Positions 55,050 through 64,000 of a stretch of DNA of 64,000 nucleotides are shown here, one piece after another; positions within the stretch are counted from its first letter, which is position 1; every line of letters starts with the position of its first letter. Source of the DNA: Sceloporus undulatus. Its lineage: Eukaryota > Chordata > Lepidosauria > Squamata > Phrynosomatidae. The position numbers and the translations under genes are program-made. The notes under the pieces were generated by a model. That model had not been told where the DNA came from, did no database searches, and saw only the letters and a program-made list of their open reading frames with translations. The stretch covers positions 122,642,988-122,706,987 of the forward strand of contig NC_056526.1 of NCBI RefSeq assembly GCF_019175285.1, given 5' to 3'.

Positions 55050-55827
55050 AGAATGTGTTTTGTCTTCACAGATTCAGAGGAGTAAGTTAACACTGCTGTT
55101 ATTTTCTTTGAAAAATTAAAATAGTAGTTGCAATAACTGCTGAAGAAGTTAAAGAAAGGGACATACCAAAGACAAAAACCAAAATATGCTGTATCCATTG
55201 CTTTCTCTCTTTCAAACAAAATAGTTTTATTTCTATTTTGTTTGGTTGTTTTAAAACACAAAATGTAAGACAGAATATCAGTGGACAATGAAAAGAAAAC
55301 CTCTTCTCAGTGTTTCCCACTAGGAAACTGGCAGCCTAAATTCCCAATGAGCCAATCAGTTCTGAACTCTTACACTTGTTTGCCTTTTTAGTATTTCAGT
55401 AATTAACTAAAGTTGTGGTTTTCAAAACACTGATGTCTCTTACTTTGTCTGCGATGGACTGAAAATTAGTATGTTTTCCAACAATTAATATAAAGCAAAA
55501 CTCCATCTATCATGGGAAATACTTATTTTCTAGAACCTGGTGAATAAAATCCATATTGTAGTAATTATATTGGGAGGATTTTGGTTAATAACATGTAAGC
55601 AGTCACCATTCTGAGTGCATGTTGTCTCCGATTCTAGCTTTGCGACCTCCATGCAACGACCCTACAAGTACATAGACATCTTTTCAATCATACAGTATTT
55701 TGTTTCCTTAACTTTAATCATTATTTGTCACTTTTTAGCTAATTTATTATTATTTGGGTATTATCCAAAGAACTTTTTTTTTCTGGTTCCATGGACTTCA
55801 ATGGAAAAATAAAAGCGCACATACAAA

Positions 55828-55864
<37 letters not shown>

Positions 55865-56257
55865 TAAAAACATAAGAGTAAATGTTCAAATGTGTAGCAT
55901 TAGCCTCTTTGTTATTTTTAATGCGTTGAGGAAGATTTTGGCACTGTGCATTCAAGAGCCTCCCTTACTGATAGAATTAAACTCTGCCATATAGCATTGT
56001 GAAAAGGTAGTTGGGGAAAAGAATATGTCAGAGCCTTTAAGATTAACGTATTTATTTTTGCATGAGTTTTCATGGATTTCAGTCCACATGCTCTGACTCT
56101 GCTCCATCAGAGCACCTGAAGGATTGAAATGCGCAGAAGCTTGTGCTAAAATTAATGTTAAGTCTTAAAGTTACTGCTACGTTCCTCCCTTTTTATACTT
56201 TACTTCACTTCCTTTTTATACTGAAACAGATAAATTCAACTATCTCTTTGGAAACTT
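55050..56257. other. Stretch with a microsatellite only
   Basis: (AC)n at 55831-55861; no other element recognised. Confidence 0.45.
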
Positions 56258-56493
56258 GTTGTTGTTGTTGTTGTTGTTGTTGTGTGCCTTCAAGTCATTT
56301 CTAACCTATGGTGATCCTAAGGGGGTTTTCTTGGCAATTTTGTTCAGAGGAGGTTTTCTATTGCCTTCCCTTGAACCTGAGAACATGTGACTTGCCCAAG
56401 TTCACCCAGTGGGTTTCATGGGCAAATGGAAATCGAACCCTGATCTCCAGAGTCATAGTCCAACACTCAAACCACTACACCACACTGGCTCTC
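56258..56493 (-). mobile_element. Sauria SINE, full length
   Basis: (TTG)n tail, GTGTGCCTTCAAGTCATTTC, GGTTTTCTTGGCAATTTTGT, CACTACACCACACTGGCTCT head on the minus strand. Confidence 0.93.
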
Positions 56494-56559
56494 ATTTACC
56501 AAACCAAATTTTCAAAGCCATATATAGAATACTTGCCATCTTCCCCAATCTGATGCCCT

Positions 56560-56980
56560 GTTGATTTAGAGCTCACCTTATCTTTTAACAGCAATCTGCA
56601 ACACAGTATGCACTTTCGCTCCCAAATTATGGAATAGTCTGCCCAAAGAGACCCAACATACCACCAGTCTCAATTGCTTTAAAAAGGCAATCAAGACATA
56701 TCTCTTCTGACAGGCCTTTCCAGATTAACATTCCATCAATCTCTTATTCATTTTATCAATTGTTCAACAACTGCTCTAATTGACTCTGCCCTATTTTTAA
56801 TAACTGTTTTAATAATTGTTTAATAATTTAACTGTATTTTATTGTGGATAGGAGGGTTTGGGAGGGTTTGTTATACAATGATGATAAGTTGTTATTATAT
56901 TTTACTGATGCTTTTATTGTTCGCCGCTTCGATCTGTTTGGAGAAGCGGGATAAAAATGAATGTTGTTGTTGTTGTTACT
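56560..56980 (+). mobile_element. L2-type LINE 3' end
   Basis: TTTCGCTCCCAAATTATGGA and CAATTGCTTTAAAAAGGCAA are the decayed C-terminal codons; GCCGCTTCGATCTGTTTGGA and a (GTT)n tail end it. Confidence 0.8.
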
Positions 56981-57353
56981 TTTTAACAATAATCTGCAAC
57001 ACAAAGCCCATTTTTGACTTTTTGTCGTCTGTGTTTATCTCCTCCTCTTTTTTCATATTTACTTTCTCTGTTCTTGATCTTACTCTTATTTAAAAAGCAA
57101 CAACACATACTAACATGGAAATGACAGAACATGATCACCTGATGAACTATAGCATTCAAAAATCAGTAAGTTATCCACTGGTCTAAATGTATATCCTTCA
57201 TATGAGTGAATTACAACTCTTGAGTAGGAAAGGCTGATTAATAAAGAATTCCAAAAATCTTTTGTGAATTATTAGGATCGATTACAAAAAAATGAGGTAA
57301 GTCATTTTATCCAATATTACTTTTACTAGGAATATGGCATTGTTATTATGATG

Positions 57354-57604
57354 GAGCCCTGGTGGTGCAGTGGTTAAATGCCTGTACTGCAGCCATTCAC
57401 TCAAGACCACAAGGTTGCGAGTTCAAGACCAGCAAAAGGGCCTAAGCTCGACTCAGGCTTGCATCCTTCCGAGGAGGGAGCTAAAATGAGTACCCAGACT
57501 GTTGGGGGCAAATTAGCTTACTTGCTAATTAGCTTACTTGCTGTTCACCGCTATGATCTTTGGAATAGTGGTATATAAATAAAACAAATTATTATTATTA
57601 TTAT
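57354..57604 (+). mobile_element. tRNA-derived SINE with L2-type tail, copy B
   Basis: GGAGCCCTGGTGGTGCAGTG head, ACCACAAGGTTGCGAGTTCA, CCCAGACTGTTGGGGGCAAA, then TTCACCGCTATGATCTTTGG and (TTA)n. Confidence 0.88.
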
Positions 57605-57801
57605 TAGCTACTTTCAAGGTACTTACTGAGTGGACAATAATGAGAAAACAAGAATTCAGGCTGTCAGTTACAACAGCTGTACCTGCCCTGCATAAGAAGA
57701 AAAATTGAAATCACATTAGAGTTTTTACTCATTCTTAGATGCTCATTACCCATGCTAAAATATTTTAACAGCATGATTACAAAGTGTTCTGAAACCTCTA
57801 G

Positions 57802-58130
57802 GGAGTTTATCACAAGGCAGCTGAACTGGTAAAATCCTGTGCAGAAACAGGATTTTAAAATCCAAGTGTTGTTTGTCAGATGCACTGGCATGAAAGAGAA
57901 ATAACACAAAAATAATCCAAAGGGAAAGCTCCTTTGTACTTGTGGCATTTAGCGAAAGTAAAAAGGAGCTGGTTTTGATGACTTTGCATTTGGGTTATTT
58001 TCGTGTTATTTTTCTTTCACACAAATGCCATCTGAAAAACATCCTGCAAATGCTTTTTTTTTTTTTTTTTTTTTTTGACTTTCTGTTTGGGTTAACCACA
58101 AACATAATCTAAATGAGGGTTGTTTTCAGT
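57802..58130. mobile_element. Harbinger-like MITE, diverged copy
   Basis: GGAGTTTATCACAAGGCAGC start; palindromic middle around AAAGCTCCTTT / AAAAGGAGCT; poly(T) at 58054-58076; right end not resolved. Confidence 0.55.
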
Positions 58131-58136
58131 TTAAAT

Positions 58137-58328
58137 TGGCGCACTCATGACGTAACCATGGTGCTGCGATATGCAGATGCTATGCATCCATTATGTAAAG
58201 ATGGCAGCCCCCCTTGTGGACAGGAGACTGTCACACCATGCTAGGGTTAGGGGCCATGCGGTTGGTGCGAAGTCCCTAACCCTAGAATCAGCGCCAGCAT
58301 GGCGCATTTGGCCCATCTGTTCCGGGCC
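58137..58328. mobile_element. GGCC-ended MITE, partial
   Basis: Ends GGCCCATCTGTTCCGGGCC; CATGCTAGGGTTAGGGGCCA / GTCCCTAACCCTAGAATC inverted inside, as in 4095-4313. Left terminus not found. Confidence 0.6.
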
Positions 58329-58714
58329 TATAATTCAATTAATGTTAAAAATAAAAGTCAGTGTTGACACTCATCTAAGTAAAATATAACTGTTATAATT
58401 TCAGTTCTTGGACCTGGTCATTAAAGAGTCACCATACATCTGTAGAACATCTGGTATTGAGTATTAATGGGGCTGGGGAGAGCATGAACATTTATTACTG
58501 ACAACCTGTGAAATCTCCAAAGAGAGCACTGAATAAGAAAGTCTATTTTTCCTTGTGGCCATGTAGAGAATAGCAGATGTTTTCTGTAGGAGAAAAAGAG
58601 AAAATATTTATATATTAGAATTGCTAATGAAATATCTGATTTACAGCAGAAATATGTGAAATTATACTTGGTAGGGACAGACTTGGTGGAACCAGAACAT
58701 TTCTGCTCTGGATA

Positions 58715-58860
58715 GAATCACACTCCCATAAGGGATACATTTATAGCTTGAGGGTACTTCTAGATCCAACTTTGCTGCTGAAGTCTCAGATGGCAGCTGT
58801 AAGTACATTTAATCATTTTAGACTGATGCCTGTGGTGAATGCTGGAACACAAGAGACTTG
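58715..58860 (+). mobile_element. Ancient L2 coding fragment
   Basis: GCTTGAGGGTACTTCTAGAT reads SLRVLLDPTLLLKSQMAAV-like, aligning with SLGVLLDPSLQLSSQVDAM of the 42.6-kb copy. Confidence 0.65.
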
Positions 58861-60438
58861 GCTATAGTAACAGGGCTGCCTCAAGGGTTTAGTTCAAAAT
58901 ACTGTAACAAAGCACTGCCCTGACACCTACAGGTTAAAGATAAAATGAACATGATTGAAGCAATTATACAGAAATTTAGAGGAAAATATAGAATACTGTT
59001 GTATTAAAAGGTGCGGCAAACCTGCTTTTTTGTTCTTTCAGTTTGTCTCTTATTGACTACTGTCACAAGGTGGTATAACAGTCTCTCCTAAATAATTTTG
59101 TATAGGTAATCCAACAAAAACCAGAACATTATGTCAAATGTACACCATCTCTGTTGGCTATATTCTGGTTACATTTCAGCCTTAAAGACCAATCTTAGAA
59201 TTAAATTCTCAGAATTAAATGCTCAACTGCATCCAGTGAGGCTTGTGACTCTGAAAAGTGTGATTAAGATGGCAACCTTAATTTTGGATCCTATACATGG
59301 AATAGAGGTAATCTTATTATAGAAATACTATTTTAATTTATACACAAAATATAAAATAGATAAAAATAGGTGCAAATCTTTGCCTTTGTCTTGTCTGCAA
59401 ACTTTAAACAACAAAGATGATGTATTTGCATTCTGACTTGGTACTGAATAAACAATACTTAGCACTGCAATCCTAAACATGCTTACCCAGAAGCAAGCGT
59501 CAATGGAATTTACACTAATAAAGTAATATGTTAGTTTTGCAGCCTGAATGGGATTCCAAGCTTTTGTAACTGAACTTTCAGGCCATAATGAACTTTGTAC
59601 CTGAATAAATCATTAAATATCTAGATGTATTTTATAGCAGAAAACTAAGCTCACATGACTCAGAGATCTGTTTTAAGAGTTTTCACACCACAAACTTTGA
59701 AGAGCTGTTTATTGTAAACTGATTTTGAATTTTCCCGTTTCTAAATACAGATTTCTGTGAGTTGTTTGAGAAGCTCAGATCCAAATTCCCATCAAAAGCA
59801 CAGAGGGAGTTGCATGATTTTCTGGATTTGAGGTCTAGAATATAGGGAGCTTTGATTTGACATGCAGTACTTTAATCCAGCATTGTGTGGATATCTAAAT
59901 CCTGGCTTACTGTCTGATAGGGAAACAAATCAACTTGTGAAGTCCATAAAGTCTAAGACAGGACATGCCAAACATTTCTGCATTTCCCAAAGGAGCTTTC
60001 CTAGTGTCACCACAATTTGATGGTGCAGTGAGGAAAGCACTGGTTTTCCTTTGATGTTGCTGCCATATTTGTGAAAGTCAAAAACATAGCAAAGGGATGA
60101 GGTACTTCTCCTTGTAAATTAGGTGCATAGGAAGCTAATTACTGCTCCCAGAAGCCTACCTAGAAAACTATTTAACTACAAAACAAAGCACATAAAAAGG
60201 GAACTGTTTCATTTATTTATTTGTTTGATACCCCAATGCCAAATTCGATGGGTTTGGGTTGGCAACAGTGCAGTTTCCTGTCTCCTATGTTTGCCCAAAT
60301 CCTATTCTCAAATGAATAGAGTGGCTGATTACTCAATAAGCATGTCTTATTTCCCGTCAGGCTGCCCATGCCTGATCTCCATCTTCTAAAGAATGACATA
60401 CAAATTCTCCTTTTCTTTCATCTGGTCAATTTATTTAA
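58861..60438. other. Stretch without clear elements
   Basis: Only a scrap of the palindromic repeat at 59461-59520 is suspected. Confidence 0.4.
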
Positions 60439-60630
60439 GGCTGCATCCATACTGTAGAAATAATCCAGTTTGACACCTCCTCAAATGCCAGAGCTCAGTG
60501 TTATGGAATTCTAGGGCTCTCTGACAGAGAAGGCTAAATGACTTACAAAACTAAAATTCCTAGAATTCCATAGCATTGAGCCATGACAATTAAAGTGGTG
60601 TTGATTTTTTTTCTGCAGTGTGGATGCAGC
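60439..60630. mobile_element. GGCTGCATC MITE, complete copy
   Basis: GGCTGCATCCATACTGTAGA / CTGCAGTGTGGATGCAGC inverted ends; central TCTCTGACAGAGAAGGCTAA shared with the copy at 7123-8007. Flanks TTAA and TTGA are similar but not identical. Confidence 0.82.
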
Positions 60631-61719
60631 TTGAGTGTCTTTCCTTCTGCTGCCCCAGTGTTATTTTATTAAATAGTACCTCACACCATCTAGTGTGCAG
60701 TTGTGTAACAAAAACAGATTATTTTCAGAGGACTGAAAAAAACATAGGCTGGCAGCCTGCTAGGTGTTTACATTGTCACAAACTAACTTATCATCACTTA
60801 AGATGAACTGTGCAATGTTGCACAACACACACATTCTCAGGAAAGAAGCAGAGATGTAGCTATGTTGCCAGGACTATTATACAAAGGGACTCTCCCTTTG
60901 CGACATCTCAAGAGATTGTCTCTAGGTCTCAGGTTTTGCCCCTGAAATCTAAGGGCCTGGGATAGTCCTGGCCTGGCAATCCTAGTTAATGGCGAAGTTG
61001 CATTTACTGCTTCTGACCAAGATAAAACAGGGTCCATTTGCTGCTGGAACTGTTTCCATCAAAGAAACAAGGAGGAGGAATGATTTCCCTTCCATCTCCT
61101 TGGCAGCCCTCAGACAATCCAAAACCTACTCCAGAGATGGTTTACAAACAGTGCAAAGGACTGCAAGGAAGAAAGTTGTATCACAATGGCTATCAGAATC
61201 TAGTGTGATGTTGGATCCAGGCTTTTTCTCCTTGACATTAAAGAACTGTCCAATTGCGATACCTCCATTTATTGATCCACTCACATCATGAAATGTAGCA
61301 CTGTACAAACAATCTAAAACAGTAGTGAGAAAGAGGTGGACCTATAGATTGTATAATCCCTGATCTGAGATGTGGGTGCACTTAGTCATTGGTTCCACAC
61401 ATGAGGCACTATTTTACTTATGGTTCTGGATAGCACTGTTCTAGGTTTTAAAAAAGAAAAGTTTTTGATCCCATAAAGCTGAACTTGTTCATATCTAATC
61501 TAAAACATTTTAGGGGTAAAAGGGGTTACCTTAAAAACTGACACATTGCATGGTGTTGTTCATATCTTATGTTGGCTAGAATACGTTTAAAGTCCTGTTA
61601 AATGAAAAAGTTATATTTAAAGAATTAGCTTTACATGTATCACAAAACTACACAAAATTAAAGGAAAACCCAAAATTTTCTTTATTGTTTCAGTAAATTT
61701 CATGACACAAATTTAACAT
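60631..61719. other. Stretch without recognised elements
   Basis: Nothing recognised. Confidence 0.45.
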
Positions 61720-62043
61720 GGCCCAGTTTACACAAAGCACGCTCTGATGACACCCTGAAGTCACCTGGAAGCTGGACAGCCACACAGACATGGGTGGCTT
61801 CAAGATGCTCCAGCGGCATGGTGTTTATATACTGCACGCTGCCGGAGTGGCTTGCAGTGGCTTCAAGCCATGATGGGCTGGGAAAAGCCAGCTTTTTGCT
61901 GGCTGAAAAAGGAGTAGATCTTTGCCACCTCTTTTTCAACTGGCTTCAAGGCAGTTTGGGGCCACGGCATGTGTTTGCCATGGCCCAATCTGTCTTCGGA
62001 AGGGGCAGCTCCAAGCCATCCCTTCAGGGCCGTCTGATTCCCC
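61720..62043. mobile_element. GGCC-type MITE, related copy
   Basis: Starts GGCCCAGTTTACACAAAGC; GCCTTTTTGCTGGCTG-like centre, GGGGCAGCTCCAAGCCATCC and GGGCCGTCTGATTCCCC at right, as in 4390-4671. Confidence 0.6.
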
Positions 62044-62491
62044 ACTCTATTAGTTCTATGAAACATTATTTTGTGTTTTAGAAAGCTTGATCAACCATGT
62101 TTTAATGTGCTCTAATATTAACAATCCAAAGTTATTAGGCTTTTATATGATGTACATCCTTCAAGGAAACACCAATTTTGTACTGCTTCTTATTCCTATT
62201 AAATCTGAATATATGTATATACATAATAAAGCATACAAAATATTTTTAGAGTTAACTTATGTTAATTGAAGGATTTTTTCTGAATGGCATTTCTTCTATA
62301 AAATAAAATGGTTAAAAAGAAGCAACTGATACTAGATACTATTCTAATCATGAACACCCTGCCAATAAACAGTGAAAGTTAAAATGTTTAAATGCAAAGA
62401 GTCATTGCTGTTCCAGTATGAGGGCTGGAAAATAGTAACAATAGTGCATTTTAAAGCAATTTGGTTTAAACCATCCAACTGTGCCCCAAAG

Positions 62492-62901
62492 GCACCAGAT
62501 CAGGATCACCAGAGCAGGGTCAGCCCTAGTTAGTACTTGGATGGGAGACCACCAAACAACACCAGATGCTGTAGGCGATATTTCGGAGGAAGGAACTGAC
62601 AAAATCAACTCAGAGTATTCCTTAGAGCAATGGTTCTCAACCTTCCTAATGCTGTGACTCTTTAATACAGTTCCTCATGTTGTGGTGGCCCCCCAACGAT
62701 AAAATTATTTTCGTTGCTACTTCATAACTAACTAAAATATCAGTTTTCTGCTGATCTTAGGCGACCCCTGTGAAAGGGTTGTTTGATCCCCAAAGGGGTC
62801 TCGACCCACAGATTGAGAACTGCTGCCTTAGAGAAAACTTTATGACATTAATGGGGTCACCAGAAGTCAACAGGTGATTTGAAGGGACATATACACACAT
62901 A
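62492..62901 (+). mobile_element. 5S-rRNA-derived SINE split by a SPIN-like hAT
   Basis: AGCAGGGTCAGCCCTAGTTA, GTACTTGGATGGGAGACCAC and AGATGCTGTAGGCGAT are 5S rRNA-like. The body resumes after the insertion with AAAACTTTATGACATTAATG and the BovB-type tail CACCAGAAGTCAACAGG. Confidence 0.92.
62628..62825. mobile_element. SPIN-like nonautonomous hAT
   Basis: Ends CAATGGTTCTCAACCTTCC and GATTGAGAACTGCTG are inverted; interior TTAATACAGTTCCTCATGTT and AGGCGACCCCTGTGAAAGGG match the SPIN hAT family as I know it. Perfect 8-bp duplication CCTTAGAG (62620-62627, 62826-62833). 198 bp. Confidence 0.93.
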
Positions 62902-64000
62902 CAGGGTATTTGAGATGTATTGGATAGATGCTGTAGTCTGTGTATATTTTGCAAAATTTAAGGCCCTGAAGCCTTTATATTGGGAGAAAGAATAGCCATA
63001 AGTGTATTCTCTGACTGCCATCTTTACAGAATTGACAGCATATACTAATATCAGATCTGTGCATTCAGCCATCTAAGTACCAACAGTAAGTAAAATAAAG
63101 CAAATACAGGGGAGTCCAGCTAAGAGAGAGAAGAATCAAAAAGGTACACTTCATTGATACAATAGCACTTAATCATTGTGAGTCATACCTGATAAAATCA
63201 CGTGATGGCACATTGCCAGAATAAGAGCAGTTGGTTGTCAAAAGACCAGTTAACATCTCATGTGATTGGTCTTATAGAAAAAACCAGTAAAATTTCATTT
63301 CCAATTGGATGATGGGTGAGTATATGTCATATCTATTTGGCTGGTAACAGAAGACCACTGAACAATCACCTCTGATCAGTTGAAAAGGAACAGATAGAAG
63401 GAGTATATATTGAGACAGTATAAAAGCATGTTGAGCAAGCAAAGACTGACATAGAACAAGAATCTCTCAAATAAAGAAACAGAACAGGTGAAGCTACATT
63501 TGTTCCAGGGGGCTTGGGAGCACAAAAATAGTCACAGGGGCCTTCAGGAGGTCCATGTGTCACACATTGCTTAATCTCTTGTAGTACCTACAAAGAGATA
63601 AGGGGTCCCAGCTTTAGAGAGAATTATTTGGGACCCTCCTTCCCGTACGATAGTCCAAAAACTAATATGAGAGAAAGAGAGAGATTAGATTTCCCACCTC
63701 TGCCTTAATTCCCATATAATTTGGGCTCTCTTAGTAGCTGACTTTGTAGTCTTAAGTGCAAACAGAACGTCTGCTCAGAAGACAACTATTAGCTTAAGCT
63801 ATAAACAGTATGAATCTATCTCCTTGCACAAAAGAATGAAAATAAAAAGCATATTATGTGGTTGCATCTAACTAGACATCACATTCTCTGTGCATCTCCT
63901 GAAGCAAGGTAGACAGGACTAGGTCACTCAGCTTGCTGTATGGCTGGGCCAAGAGTTCCAGTAGTCTTCCATAGTGTCCCCTTTTCCCCAGATAGCCACT
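62902..64000. other. Stretch without recognised elements
   Basis: No gene, repeat end or inverted structure recognised up to the window end. Confidence 0.45.

Noticed and set aside
26542-64000. Search for EXOC1/EXOC1L exons
   Set aside because: No segment with matching residues and splice sites was seen; absence cannot be proven by eye.
1-64000. tRNA genes, CRISPR arrays, bacterial operons
   Set aside because: tRNA-like segments belong to SINEs; no direct-repeat/spacer array and no prokaryotic coding pattern.

Overview
The window is vertebrate nuclear DNA from a squamate reptile, probably a lizard. Diagnostic repeats are tRNA-derived Sauria SINEs, 5S-rRNA-derived SINEs with a BovB-type tail, BovB/RTE and L2 LINE fragments, a SPIN-like hAT element and several Tigger/Harbinger/hAT-type MITEs. 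There are no operons or prokaryotic signals, and most long open frames are repeat debris.

One host gene is recognisable: neuromedin U (NMU), on the minus strand. Nine coding exons were assembled by eye from splice sites and homology; they run from the start codon at 26198 down to the stop at 6137. They encode a 204-residue prepropeptide: a long acidic N-terminus, a signal-peptide hydrophobic segment, the conserved APxx...LWNE and IDD.CSS segments, EEICFMVLEFLQ, DEKDITKR, the NMU-precursor-related peptide starting FLFHYSK, a KR cleavage site, and a 25-residue NMU ending FIFRPRN followed by the amidation/cleavage signal GRR. A compact promoter lies at 26.26-26.36 kb (TATA-like box, AP-1, CRE-like and CACGTG E-box motifs), with a near-perfect foldback element directly upstream.

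Layout: 1-6.1 kb is the 3' flank of NMU (an hAT end, two foldback elements, two GGCC-ended MITEs). 6.1-26.2 kb is NMU; its introns carry BovB, L2, Sauria SINE, two Tigger-like and several MITE insertions, including nested ones, plus a 365-bp polypurine tract just inside intron 1. 26.5-64 kb is intergenic upstream DNA in which I recognise no gene. It holds L2 3' ends, a 2.46-kb L2 LINE copy at 42.6-45.0 kb with only two frameshifts, Sauria and 5S SINEs, three MER2-like Tigger MITEs in the window as a whole, a SPIN-like hAT with a perfect 8-bp target duplication, Harbinger-like MITEs, and long stretches with nothing recognisable.

In mammals NMU lies between PDCL2 and EXOC1; I looked for their exons and saw none I could support.
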